64,000 bases of DNA from an uncultured Verrucomicrobia subdivision 3 bacterium (GTDB lineage: Bacteria; Verrucomicrobiota; Verrucomicrobiia; Limisphaerales; UBA11358): the NCBI GenBank assembly GCA_903875465.1, contig CAIQWB010000029.1, forward strand, positions 1 to 64,000, written 5' to 3'. Both the position numbers and the translations under genes were made by a program. This document shows, piece by piece, positions 24,302 through 32,641 of this stretch. The notes below the pieces were generated by a model. The model saw only the letters and a program-made list of their open reading frames with translations, did not search any database and was not told the DNA's origin. Positions within the stretch are counted from its first letter, which is position 1. The number at the start of each line of letters is the position of its first letter.

Positions 24302-24997
24302 ATGAATTCGATTGAGCCTTGGTTGGAGCGGAAGTTACGCCTGGCGGCGGTGCAGGATCGCTTGGTGGCGGGGCTGGCTCTGGGGTTGGGGGCGGTGGTG
24401 CTGACCATCACGTTTTTCTTCACTTATGCGTTGGTTTGGTTCGTCGTGAATTTCGGTGCCTCGGCGCTGTGGCAACTGGTGGCGAGCCATTCTTTACATA
24501 TTTCTCATCAGGAAATTTTGGTGGTATGCTGGGTTTTTCTGGGGCTATTGTTTCTGGGGAATGCGCGGACGAGCCGGGAATATTTGAGTGATTTATCGCT
24601 GGACCAGGCGGCCCCGCCGGCGCTGGTCTGGCATGCCGGGGTGGCGGGGGCCTTGTCGGCGCTGGCGTTTAATCCGGATGCCTCGGCCAAGTTGATCACG
24701 GATATTCTTTATACGGGGCCGCGACTGGTGGTGGGTGGGATCAAGGCGTGGCGACGGTCCTTTTTGCGCAAGCAGGTGGATACGGCGGGTTTGGCGCAGG
24801 CGTTGATGATTTTGCGGGAGAGCCCGGGGCGGGTGGCGTGCGCGGAGTTGGCCAGGCATCTGGCGGGTTTTGAGGCGGACACGGTCCTGGCGCAATTGCG
24901 GGGGATGGAGGGGGTGATGTTTTTGAATGGCCAGCCGCCGGCGGTCAAGGTGAGTGAGGAGTTGAGGTTGGAATTGCTGGCGATTGCAGATATTTGA
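24302..24997 (+). CDS. Hypothetical membrane protein
   Basis: No family was recognised. The ATG at 24302 (MNSIEPWLERKLRL) gives 231 residues; an upstream ATG at 24167 would run into the riboswitch promoter region and adds an unlikely N-terminus. Two clear membrane helices are seen: LALGLGAVVLTITFFFTYALVWFVV (about 26-50) and ILVVCWVFLGLLFLGNA (about 73-89). The second half is soluble, with a helical part (LAQALMILRESPGRVACAELARHL) resembling a winged-helix-like module. It is divergent from the SAM-controlled cluster; no functional link is visible. Confidence 0.6.
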   Translation: MNSIEPWLERKLRLAAVQDRLVAGLALGLGAVVLTITFFFTYALVWFVVNFGASALWQLVASHSLHISHQEILVVCWVFLGLLFLGNARTSREYLSDLSLDQAAPPALVWHAGVAGALSALAFNPDASAKLITDILYTGPRLVVGGIKAWRRSFLRKQVDTAGLAQALMILRESPGRVACAELARHLAGFEADTVLAQLRGMEGVMFLNGQPPAVKVSEELRLELLAIADI

Positions 24998-25063
24998 GAC
25001 TACCCACCAAGTTTTTGGCTGGGTTGGTTTGAGTGGTGGCGCATTTGGCTGGGTATCGCGGGG

Positions 25064-26437
25064 TCAAGGCGACAGTCTTTGAAACAAAATGCGGCGGATG
25101 AAGCCGTAGTCGCTTTCGCAAATGATGATGTTGCCGGCGTAATCCATGGTCACACTCCGGCCTTCCCCGATGAAATAACGAGTCGGAGCGTAAAAATACT
25201 GGCCGTCACCCGCATGGACGAAGACATTTCCGCCCAGGCCATTCAGGAGCAGATGGACCAGGTTTGCGGCGTCCACATACCAGAGTTGGGCGCCATCATG
25301 GAGCAGGAGCAGATAGCCACCGGTGGGCACGGGCCAAAGGCCGCGAGGACCATAGAAGCCGGTGGCCAGGGCCGAGGCGCGGTCGCCGCCACCGTTGGTG
25401 GTGCCATTGCCGGCGATGATGGTGGCGGTGCCACCTGCGGTGACGTTGTACACGTAATCACCGCCACGATCGGCAACCAGAAGGTCGCCATTGGCCTTGA
25501 CGCAAAAAGTGCCCAGTTCCGTGTAGCCGCTGGCGAGGGTTTGGAGGCCGCCGGTCGGGGTCCATTTGCGGACACGCGTCTTATTGCCGAAATAGGCGAG
25601 TCCTTCGTCATCCCGGACCCAGAGGCAGCGGCCGCCATCCAATGGCGTGGTTGTGTCGCTCTGGGCCTTAAAGAGCGTGCTCATCAGGCCGTTGGTGGTG
25701 ATACGGCGCACGCGGGCATTGTCGGTGTCCAGCACGTAAACAGTGCCATCGGACCGGACCCAGAGCGCGTTGGGAAAATTCAGTTGCAGGTTGGTGGCGG
25801 GGGCCGGGCCCTCGCCATTGAAGCCTCCGGCATGAGTGCCGGCGAGGGTGTTAATGGTGCCGTTCGTGGCCACGCGCAAAACGGAATGGCTGTCCTTGTC
25901 CACGATGTAAATATTCCCTGCACGATCGGCCATGGCATAATGGGGGCGGGACAGGGCAGCATTGGTGGCGGGTCCACCTTCGAAGGAATTCTGCCAGTAA
26001 CTGACGGCATCCACCCGCCCGGTGCCGTTGCCGGCCACGGTTTGCAGCAAGCCATAGGCATTAATCAGATTCGTGAAACCGGCGGCGGTGGCGGAAATAT
26101 CCACAGAGGCGAGGCGGAAGAATTGATTGGTCGCGCGCAGGTTAACAGCAGACTGACCGGCTGCATTGGTAGAATAGACATTGGGCAGCGGCGACCAGCG
26201 GCCATTGAGGCGGTCCTGAGTTTCGACCGTGGTGACGCCCGGTACGAGGGCATTGGTCCAGGCGAGGGTGCCGGAGGCGGTGAGCGCGGTTATAGATGGA
26301 GCGGCTGCGAGGGACCAAGGTAGAACCAGCAGGCCGAGCAGGGCCGCAAGCAGGGTGGAGCTCACGAATGGCCAGTAATGGCAAAGAGTGCGGCCGCGCG
26401 GGCGGGGGGTGGCCGGAAATTTAGTGGTCGGCGGCAT
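25064..26437 (-). CDS. Secreted NHL-like beta-propeller protein
   Basis: About 457 residues from ATG 26437, chosen because the next part contains a signal or anchor segment (FVSSTLLAALLGLLVLPWSLA-AAPS). A short beta-rich unit follows (VETQDRLNGRWSPLPNVYS, the module more usually seen at C-termini here), then a propeller with NHL/SMP-30-like blades: MADRAGNIYIVDKDSHSVLRV, LWVRSDGTVYVLDTDNARVRRI, VKANGDLLVADRGGDYVYNV and MDYAGNIIICESDYGFIRRI. Such proteins are usually surface or periplasmic binding proteins of unknown ligand. Having the tail-like module at the N-terminal side is unusual. Confidence 0.7.
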   Translation of the reverse strand: MPPTTKFPATPRPRGRTLCHYWPFVSSTLLAALLGLLVLPWSLAAAPSITALTASGTLAWTNALVPGVTTVETQDRLNGRWSPLPNVYSTNAAGQSAVNLRATNQFFRLASVDISATAAGFTNLINAYGLLQTVAGNGTGRVDAVSYWQNSFEGGPATNAALSRPHYAMADRAGNIYIVDKDSHSVLRVATNGTINTLAGTHAGGFNGEGPAPATNLQLNFPNALWVRSDGTVYVLDTDNARVRRITTNGLMSTLFKAQSDTTTPLDGGRCLWVRDDEGLAYFGNKTRVRKWTPTGGLQTLASGYTELGTFCVKANGDLLVADRGGDYVYNVTAGGTATIIAGNGTTNGGGDRASALATGFYGPRGLWPVPTGGYLLLLHDGAQLWYVDAANLVHLLLNGLGGNVFVHAGDGQYFYAPTRYFIGEGRSVTMDYAGNIIICESDYGFIRRILFQRLSP

Positions 26438-26898
26438 TATTAGTTTGGTGGCGGCAGCCCGTTTTTCCAGACCCACGACGGCCGGGTTGCCCGCGAGAGT
26501 GGACAAACGTTGGCACAAATCATGGGGTCTTGTCAAAGCGCCACGATGATGATCCCACGGCGTCAGGAACATCTTAAGGATCCCATCATGGCTATCGAAT
26601 TGAGAATGGGCAAACGCACGCGGTATTGTGGTCCGTTACGACAGCCAGTACTTTTGATCTCAACCCGGCGGGTTACACAAAATCCCTGGCCCAATGCCAC
26701 GGGCTTCCAGAATTGGAGTAATAGTGGTCACGCACTTCTTGACAACTTCGGGGTAAAGGCGGGGGAGTTGCGAGAATGTTCCGCCCTTACAGGGCGGCGG
26801 GGGTGTTGATTGGACGTTTCCCGGGCCTTCAGCCCGGGCTGTAACGTTACGGGCTTACAGCCCGAAGCAGCAGCCCTGTGCAACGACCGGGCCGACAC
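26438..26898. other. Intergenic region between rsgA and the NHL-like gene
   Basis: About 460 bp on the downstream side of rsgA, ahead of the NHL-like gene, both leftward. The right half holds a triple hairpin repeat (26781-26864). The left half contains a 99-codon frame on plus without family resemblance or a credible start and is not called. A promoter for the NHL-like gene is expected upstream of 26437 but no clear hexamers were picked out. Confidence 0.4.
26781..26864. repeat. Array of three GC-rich hairpins with TTACA/CTTCA loops (REP-like)
   Basis: Three perfect hairpins follow one another: CCGCCC-TTACA-GGGCGG (26781-26797), CCCGGGC-CTTCA-GCCCGGG (26820-26838) and CGGGC-TTACA-GCCCG (26850-26864). 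Between the second and third lies the 10-bp palindrome GTAACGTTAC (26841-26850). The regular loop motif and the mix of stems look like an extragenic REP-type element rather than a plain terminator. Whether copies occur elsewhere in the genome cannot be seen here. Confidence 0.6.
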
Positions 26899-28017
26899 CT
26901 ACCGGCCGGCGTTTTTGTATTCGTCGTCGCGCTCGCCGCCGAATTGGACCCATTCCTTGGATTTGTCGCGTTGTTTGAGTTTGCTGCGGCGTTCGAGGAT
27001 TTGTTTGCGGATCAAGCGGCGGCCTTGAAGCTTTTTAATTTCGCCGTCCATGTCCAAGTAGGCTTTCAGGCGCTCGGGGGTGAGGGTGCCTTTGGCGAGG
27101 GCGGCCCGCACGGCGCAGCCGGTGTCGGTGCCGTGACGGCAGTCGTCGAACTCGCACTGGGCGGCGAGTTTGGTGATGTCGGCGAAATTTTCGCGCAAGG
27201 TATGCTCATCAATCCAAAGCTGGACTTCTTTGATGCCGGGATTGTCGATGATCATGCCGCCGGTGGGCAGCAACATGAGTTCGCGGGCGGTGGTGGTGTG
27301 CCGGCCTTTGCCGGTGACCTCATTGACGGAGCCGGTCCACTGGCCATCGTCCCCCAGCAGGCGGTTGATGAGGGCGGATTTGCCGACGCCGCTGGAGCCG
27401 ATGAAGGCAATCGTCTGGCCCGGCGCGAGGTAACTCTTGATGATGGCGAGGCCCTTGCGGGTTTTGGCGCTGGTGACATGGACGTCGGCGGCGGTTTGCA
27501 ATTTCGCGATGGCGCGGGCGGCGCGCTGGTTTTTGGTGTCGGAAAACAAGTCAGCCTTGTTGAGCAGGGCCACGGCCTTGGCCCCGGAGCGGGCGATGAG
27601 GCCGAAAAAGCGTTCCATGCGGCGGAGGTTGAAGTCGGCGCCGGCATCGGTCACGACGACGACGGTGGAGATGTTGGCGGCGATGACCTGTTCTTCCTCG
27701 CTATCGCCCACGGCCCGGCGGGAGAGGCAGCTTTGGCGGGCGAGGCGGGCTTGGATGGCGGCCGTGCGGGCGGTGGCATCGACTTCGAGGGCGACCCAGT
27801 CACCGACGGCGGGGAGGTCGGCATTGGTGGTGGAGGCGTGGAAGACTTTGCCGCTGAGGGTGGCTTCGACTTCGGTTAAACCATCCGGGCCGACGACGAG
27901 GGCGCCGTAGCTGATGCGGTTGCCGCGGACGAGGCGGCCGGGTTGCCAGCCCTTTTGTTGGCAGGGGGCGAATTCTTTGGCGAAGGTTTCGTTCCAACCG
28001 AGGTCGTGGAGGGTCAT
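26899..28017 (-). CDS. rsgA: Ribosome small-subunit-dependent GTPase RsgA
   Basis: The ATG at 28017 is used, just past the stop of engB; longer frames run through engB. The 372-residue protein has an N-terminal OB-fold part (GALVVGPDGLTEVEATLSGKVF, PAVGDWVALEVD) and then a circularly permuted GTPase domain: LLNKADLF (G4), TSAKTRKG (G5), FIGSSGVGKSALINRLLG (G1) and IIDNPGIKEV (G3). The C-terminal zinc knuckle is CEFDDCRHGTDTGCAV. RsgA releases maturation factors from the late 30S subunit. The pairing with engB, another ribosome-assembly GTPase, 4 bp upstream makes functional sense. Confidence 0.92.
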   Translation of the reverse strand: MTLHDLGWNETFAKEFAPCQQKGWQPGRLVRGNRISYGALVVGPDGLTEVEATLSGKVFHASTTNADLPAVGDWVALEVDATARTAAIQARLARQSCLSRRAVGDSEEEQVIAANISTVVVVTDAGADFNLRRMERFFGLIARSGAKAVALLNKADLFSDTKNQRAARAIAKLQTAADVHVTSAKTRKGLAIIKSYLAPGQTIAFIGSSGVGKSALINRLLGDDGQWTGSVNEVTGKGRHTTTARELMLLPTGGMIIDNPGIKEVQLWIDEHTLRENFADITKLAAQCEFDDCRHGTDTGCAVRAALAKGTLTPERLKAYLDMDGEIKKLQGRRLIRKQILERRSKLKQRDKSKEWVQFGGERDDEYKNAGR

Positions 28018-28021
28018 TGGC

Positions 28022-28699
28022 TCATTCCTCGGATTCTTCCTCCCGTTCGGCCTCAGTGGCGGTTTCGCCGGATTCGGCTTCCAATTCGAGTTCGGATTCT
28101 TCCCAGCCTTGGGCGAGGGTTTTTTCCACGTAGCCCAAGAGTTCATTGCGTCCCTGGCCGGTGACGGCGGAGGAGCTGAACATGGCGGGGGTTTCTTCCC
28201 ACCACAAGGCCATGTGGGCGCGGAAGAGTTCCATGTTGGCCTTTAACTGCAGGGGCTTGGTCTTGTCGGTTTTCGTGAAGACGAGCACAAACCGGGTGGA
28301 GTGGTCGCCCAGCCATTTGACGAATTCCAGGTCGATCGCTTGCGGTTCATGGCGCCCATCAATCAATACGAACACACACGCGAGGCTGGGGCGGTGGGCG
28401 ATGTAATTGGTGACGGCATCGTTAAACTTGGCACTGTTTTCACGGGCGACCTTGGCGAAGCCATAGCCGGGGAGATCGACCAGGTACCATTCGTTATTGA
28501 TGGTGAAGAAATTGATCAGTTTGGTGAAGCCGGGGGTGATGCTGACGCGGGCCAGGTCCTTTTTACCCGAGAGCATGTTGAGCAGGGAGGACTTGCCGAC
28601 GTTGGATCGACCGATGAAGGCAAATTCCGGCAGGCTCTCCGGCGGACACATGTCCAGGTCGGGGGCGCTCAGGTCAAAAATAGCGGACTTGATATGCAT
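28022..28699 (-). CDS. engB: Ribosome biogenesis GTPase YihA/YsxC (EngB)
   Basis: The 225-residue product has GTPase motifs in normal order: FIGRSNVGKSSLLNML (G1), RVSITPGFTK (G2), VDLPGYGFAKV (G3), VFTKTDK (G4) and SSAVTGQG (G5). This protein acts in 50S assembly. The body of about 200 residues matches the family, and an acidic Glu-rich tail of about 25 residues (from EESELELEAESG on) is extra. It is the first gene of a two-gene unit with rsgA. Confidence 0.92.
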   Translation of the reverse strand: MHIKSAIFDLSAPDLDMCPPESLPEFAFIGRSNVGKSSLLNMLSGKKDLARVSITPGFTKLINFFTINNEWYLVDLPGYGFAKVARENSAKFNDAVTNYIAHRPSLACVFVLIDGRHEPQAIDLEFVKWLGDHSTRFVLVFTKTDKTKPLQLKANMELFRAHMALWWEETPAMFSSSAVTGQGRNELLGYVEKTLAQGWEESELELEAESGETATEAEREEESEE

Positions 28700-28807
28700 G
28701 ATAAAATGTTAACGCCCTCACTATGCCCGATACGCGGGCAAACGGACACTGCTATCTTTGGCGTGCCGTTGGGGAGGGTTGGAAGCGCACCCAAGCGGCG
28801 AACGCTC

Positions 28808-28828
28808 GCCAGCCTCCAGAGGGCTGGC
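28808..28828. repeat. Short GC-rich hairpin in the engB-btaA divergent spacer
   Basis: GCCAGCC (28808-28814) and GGCTGGC (28822-28828) form a perfect 7-bp stem with a 7-nt loop. It lies in the 266-bp spacer between leftward engB and rightward btaA. Nothing else was recognised in that spacer. It has no T-run and may be a small repeat or part of a leader. Confidence 0.35.
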
Positions 28829-28965
28829 ATCCGGGTATTTGCCATGGCACCGGACTGTCACGCGGGCGTTGCCACATTGTCACTAAAAACTCGTGGAGCC
28901 GTGCGGCCAATTCTGGCAGACATAAGGTTTAAACAAATCATCATGAATGTTTGCTCGAACTGGCC

Positions 28966-30168
28966 ATGACCGCCCAACCTAAAACCGACCACGGCAAGCG
29001 AGACCTGGCGCAACAATTTTTCAAAGCCACGAGCGACCTGGTCTTTCACCATGTTCATGGCAGCCAGCTCATTTACAATACCTGCTGGGAAGATCCCCGG
29101 CTGGACCGGCATTTGATGAAACTGGACGCGCAGAGCCGGGTGGTGATGATCACCAGCGCGGGGTGTAATGCCCTGGACTATTTGTTGGATAACCCGGCGG
29201 AGATTCACACGGTGGATGTGAATTACCGGCAGAATGCCCTGCTGGAGTTAAAACTGGCGTTGCTGCGCCGGGGCAAGTTCATGGACTTTTTCGAGTATTT
29301 TGGCATTGGTTCGCATGGGGATCACCAGGCTATTTACAAATCCCTGCAACCGGACCTGCCGGAAGTGGCGCGCAAGTTTTGGGACCGGCACCTGCATTTT
29401 TTTAACCCGGGAGGCATCAAGAAATCCTTTTATTATCATGGCACATCGGGCGCGGCGGCCTGGCTGCTGGGGGGAGTGCTCTTCAAGGCCAAACCCAACA
29501 TCAAGAACTTCGCGATGTGCCTGCTGGATGCCAAAACCCAGGAGGAGCAAAAGGAGATTTACACGCTGCTGGAGCCAAAAATCTGGGGTAATCTGAGCAA
29601 CTGGCTGATCCGCCAGCGCATGGTGATGACCCTGCTGGGGGTGCCCGGGCCGCAGATCAAATTGATTGAGAATCATTATCCGGGTGGTTTGGAAAGCTAT
29701 ATCAAGGACAAGTTGCGCCATGTGATGACGGAACTGCCGACGGCGGATAATTATTTTTGGCGGGTTTACATCACCGGTTCCTACACGATGGATTGCTGCC
29801 CCAATTACCTGCGGAAAGCGAATCATGAGGTGCTCAAGGAACGCAACGGACGGATCAAGACCCATACCAGCACCCTTACGCAATTTCTCCAGAAGCATCC
29901 GGGTATTTACAGCCATTATGTGTTGCTGGACCATCAGGACTGGCTGGCCTGGCATGATGCGGCAGCGCTGCTGGAGGAATGGGAATTGATCCTGGCCAAC
30001 AGCCGGCCGGGTACCAAGATTCTCATGCGTTCCGCCGGTCTGGATCTGAGTTTCGTGCCGGCGGCGGTGCTGGAGCGCTTGCGTTTCTTCCCGGAAATCA
30101 CCGAGCGGCTGCATCTGACCGACCGGGTGGGCACCTATGGCAGCCTCCATTTCGCCGAAGTCAAATGA
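28966..30168 (+). CDS. btaA: BtaA-like S-adenosylmethionine:diacylglycerol 3-amino-3-carboxypropyltransferase
   Basis: ATG at 28966 gives 400 residues; a TTG five codons upstream is less likely. The DUF3419/BtaA family is recognised by LIYNTCWEDPRLDRHLMKL near the start, then a SAM-binding Rossmann part (VVMITSAGCNALDYLL, IHTVDVNYRQNALLELK), ARKFWDRHLHFFNPG, and a C-terminal methyltransferase-like half (YSHYVLLDHQDWLAW, LMRSAG). BtaA moves the 3-amino-3-carboxypropyl group of SAM to diacylglycerol, giving diacylglyceryl homoserine, first step to the betaine lipid DGTS that replaces phospholipids under phosphate limitation. Its stop overlaps the start of the next gene, a BtaB-like methyltransferase, which supports the assignment. 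Confidence 0.88.
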   Translation: MTAQPKTDHGKRDLAQQFFKATSDLVFHHVHGSQLIYNTCWEDPRLDRHLMKLDAQSRVVMITSAGCNALDYLLDNPAEIHTVDVNYRQNALLELKLALLRRGKFMDFFEYFGIGSHGDHQAIYKSLQPDLPEVARKFWDRHLHFFNPGGIKKSFYYHGTSGAAAWLLGGVLFKAKPNIKNFAMCLLDAKTQEEQKEIYTLLEPKIWGNLSNWLIRQRMVMTLLGVPGPQIKLIENHYPGGLESYIKDKLRHVMTELPTADNYFWRVYITGSYTMDCCPNYLRKANHEVLKERNGRIKTHTSTLTQFLQKHPGIYSHYVLLDHQDWLAWHDAAALLEEWELILANSRPGTKILMRSAGLDLSFVPAAVLERLRFFPEITERLHLTDRVGTYGSLHFAEVK

Positions 30169-30812
30169 GCCACTCCTCTTCCAACGCGGCCCCGGCAGGT
30201 AAACTAACCCCGATCGAAAAATATTACCGGCTGCATGCGCGGATTTACGATGCCACGCGCTGGACCTTTTTGTTCGGCCGCACGGCGATTTTGGCGGATA
30301 TTGCGATTCGGCAAAAGCCCGTGCGGATTTTGGAGGTGGGGTGTGGCACGGGGAAAAATCTCGTGAGCCTGGGGCGGCGCTTCCCACAGGCGGCCATTAC
30401 GGGGCTGGACCTGGCTGAACCCATGCTGGAGGTGGCGCGGCGCAAGACCGCGCACATGGGCTCTCGTGTGGGCTTGCTGCACCGGTCCTACAACGCGCCG
30501 GTAGGGGATCTGGCGGGGTACGATCTGGTGCTCTTCTCCTACGCGCTTTCGATGTTTAACCCGGGTTTTGAAACTGCCATCCAGGCGGCGGCGGCCGATC
30601 TGGCCCCGGGCGGGTGCATTGCGGTGGTGGATTTTCATGCCACCCGGTTCGCTTTATTTGAACGCTGGATGGGAGTGAATCATGTGCGGATGAACGCGCA
30701 GTTGCGTCCCTGCCTGCAAGCCCACTTTATGCCGATGCTGGACCGGGTGGACCATGCCTATGGTGGAGTATGGCAGTATTTGACGTTTATTGGCCGCAAG
30801 CGGGCTAATTAA
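30165..30812 (+). CDS. btaB: BtaB-like SAM-dependent N-methyltransferase
   Basis: Starts at ATG 30165 in the ATGA overlap with btaA. The 215-residue class I methyltransferase has motif I ILEVGCGTGKNL, motif II ITGLDLAEPMLEVARRK, motif IV YDLVLFSYALSMF and a downstream LAPGGCIAVVDFH. BtaB methylates the amino group of diacylglyceryl homoserine three times to make DGTS. The family is hard to separate from other small methyltransferases by sequence alone, so the call rests on tight coupling with btaA. Its 3' end overlaps the convergent DUF1080 gene by 8 bp. Confidence 0.82.
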   Translation: MSHSSSNAAPAGKLTPIEKYYRLHARIYDATRWTFLFGRTAILADIAIRQKPVRILEVGCGTGKNLVSLGRRFPQAAITGLDLAEPMLEVARRKTAHMGSRVGLLHRSYNAPVGDLAGYDLVLFSYALSMFNPGFETAIQAAAADLAPGGCIAVVDFHATRFALFERWMGVNHVRMNAQLRPCLQAHFMPMLDRVDHAYGGVWQYLTFIGRKRAN

Positions 30813-31458
30813 TGGGCAATGGATCGAGGGCCAGCCGGCGAATTTCGAGCTCGCCGCCCTCGCTTTGAAGGCCGATAAAGCCATTGGTGACGGTGCACGC
30901 GGTGGTGGTATTCATCAGGCGGTCATTTACCCAGGCCGTCACGGTGCCGTTGGCGCAGACGGTGCGGACCGTGTCCCATTCCCCGACCGGATGTTCGTTG
31001 GCGGTGCCGTGCAAGGGCAGGGCGGTATTGGCATCCTGGCCCCGGTGTTCCTTGCTTTCCGCGCCGGCCATTAGAAATAAATCCCCCTGACGGGTATGCT
31101 TGCCCTGCACCTGCACACAGGCGGGCCAGACTTTGTCCGGCAGCTGCATGTTTACGAGAATGCCGGAATTATCCTGTTTGGGGGCTACTTTGACGAACCG
31201 CCATTCGACGGTGAGGACGTAATCCTGGTAGGCGGACACCGTGCGCAGGTAGCCGGTGGGTTTGCCGGTGCAATGAATCACGCCGTTGGTCACGGACCAG
31301 GTGGCGAGGGGGTTGCTGTCGCCCTTCAGGCAAAAAGTCCAGCCCGTGAAGTCCCGGCCGTTGAACAATTCCAAATGTCCGGACGGTTTAACCAATGGCT
31401 GGGCGCAGACCAGGTGGCCGACGCCAAACGCCAGTAAAACCGCGAGCGTAAATTTCAT
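30805..31458 (-). CDS. Secreted DUF1080 (3-keto-disaccharide hydrolase-type) protein
   Basis: The 217-residue product begins with a signal peptide (MKFTLAVLLAFGVGHLVCA-QPL) and shows the DUF1080 pattern: HLELFNGRDFTGWTF, VTNGVIHCTGKPTGYL, YQDYVLTVEWRF, NSGILVNMQ and a concanavalin-like body ending GFIGLQSEGGELEIRRLALDPL. Some members hydrolyse 3-keto-glycosides; many are uncharacterised. These proteins are very numerous in Verrucomicrobiota and Planctomycetota. Its stop lies inside the last codons of btaB, on the opposite strand. Confidence 0.85.
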   Translation of the reverse strand: MKFTLAVLLAFGVGHLVCAQPLVKPSGHLELFNGRDFTGWTFCLKGDSNPLATWSVTNGVIHCTGKPTGYLRTVSAYQDYVLTVEWRFVKVAPKQDNSGILVNMQLPDKVWPACVQVQGKHTRQGDLFLMAGAESKEHRGQDANTALPLHGTANEHPVGEWDTVRTVCANGTVTAWVNDRLMNTTTACTVTNGFIGLQSEGGELEIRRLALDPLPIN

Positions 31459-31572
31459 GGGGCCAAGTTAAATCAGGCCAACTGGGCGGGGAAAGCCAAA
31501 TCCGTGGGCCCAAGGGCGGGGAAACGCAGAGCGGTGGGGAATTTTGACACGACAGGAGACTCGGAAATTGGG

Positions 31573-32589
31573 TCAGACCCCACCCAACTGGCGCACTTGG
31601 GCCAGAACCAAGGCGGGAGTCACGGTGCGGAGGCATTCCAGCGGTTGGGGATTTTTACAACGCGGCGACAGGCAGGGCGAGCAGGGGAGATCCACGCGCA
31701 CGACATCCTGCAGCAAGCCATAGGGGCCGGTGCGATGAGGTTCTGTGGGACCAAACACCGCCACCATAGGCTTGCGCAGGGCGGCAGCCACGTGCATGGG
31801 GCCGGTGTCATTGGTCACCATTAAAGTGCAGCGCCGGACCCATTCGATCATTTCCGGCAGTGTGGTTCGGCCACAGAGGTTCAGGCATTGACCGGGGGCG
31901 GCGGCGGTAATCAACTGACCCAGGGAGTCATCGGTGCGGCTGCCCAAAATGGCAAACCGATAAATAGGATTTTCCCGGAGGAGGTTCCGCACCAGCTCGG
32001 CAAAGTATTCCGCGGGCCAGCGTTTATTATCCCAGCGGGCACCGGGTTGCAGCACCACCCAGCGGAAGTCATTCAAGGGCCATTTCGCGTCCACAGCGGT
32101 GGCCACGGATGGGCGTTCGGGCAACCAAGTGAAATGGTCATGGATGGGCACACCCAATGGGGGGAGCACGGAGAGATACCAGTCTACTGCATGGGTATGA
32201 AACGAAGTCCGGCGCACGGCCAGGTCGTAAAAACCGCGGGCACCCTCGCGCACTTCGTCGAGGCCAATGAGCCGGTGGCCATTGGCAAGCCAGCCAAAGG
32301 CGGCGCTGCGGGCCAGGCATTGGAGGTCAATAACCCAGTCGAACTTTTGCGCCCGCGTCCAGGCAATGCTTCGGGCCAGTTCGGGCCAATACCGGGGATT
32401 TCCCCAGCGTTTGCGCTCAAAAAGGATGAGGCCGGTCAGATCGGGGTCGCCGGCGAGGAGGGGGGCGAGGGCGGAGTCAATCCACCAGTAAATCTCGCTG
32501 TCCGGCAGGTGTTTCTTTAGCAGCCGCAGGACTGGCAAGGCCTGGATGACATCGCCCAATGAGCTGGGTTTGAGGAGGAGAATTCTCAA
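31573..32589 (-). CDS. Glycosyltransferase family 9 (heptosyltransferase-like)
   Basis: The 338-residue protein has the GT9 plan: RILLLKPSSLGDVIQALPVLRLLKK at the start, WVIDLQCLARSAAFGWLAN, then the donor-binding half with VLQPGARWDNKRWPAEYFAEL, FAILGSRTD, NLCGRTTLPEMIEWVRRC and the highly conserved VTNDTGPMHVAAALRKPMVAVFGPTEPHRTGPYG. Relatives (WaaC/WaaF/WaaQ) transfer ADP-heptose in lipopolysaccharide core synthesis. The acceptor here is unknown. Four Cys residues near the end (CSPCLSPRCKNPQPLEC) are also common in this group. It starts 52 bp after the phosphoesterase gene on the same strand. Confidence 0.88.
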   Translation of the reverse strand: MRILLLKPSSLGDVIQALPVLRLLKKHLPDSEIYWWIDSALAPLLAGDPDLTGLILFERKRWGNPRYWPELARSIAWTRAQKFDWVIDLQCLARSAAFGWLANGHRLIGLDEVREGARGFYDLAVRRTSFHTHAVDWYLSVLPPLGVPIHDHFTWLPERPSVATAVDAKWPLNDFRWVVLQPGARWDNKRWPAEYFAELVRNLLRENPIYRFAILGSRTDDSLGQLITAAAPGQCLNLCGRTTLPEMIEWVRRCTLMVTNDTGPMHVAAALRKPMVAVFGPTEPHRTGPYGLLQDVVRVDLPCSPCLSPRCKNPQPLECLRTVTPALVLAQVRQLGGV

Positions 32590-32641
32590 AGGAAATGCGC
32601 CCCCGCGGGACTAGGCGCGATGGGAGGGGCGCCCGCCGAGG

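Noticed and set aside
25079-26323. 414-codon open frame on plus opposite the NHL-like gene
   Set aside because: Shadow frame without domain pattern; the minus frame has a signal segment and propeller blades.
29248-30387. 379-codon open frame on minus opposite btaA
   Set aside because: btaA has family blocks along its whole length; the minus frame has none.
31459-31590. Possible REP or IS remnant around GGGTCAGACCC near 31570
   Set aside because: Only a 5-bp stem with a single central base; too short to separate from chance, and it overlaps the glycosyltransferase stop.
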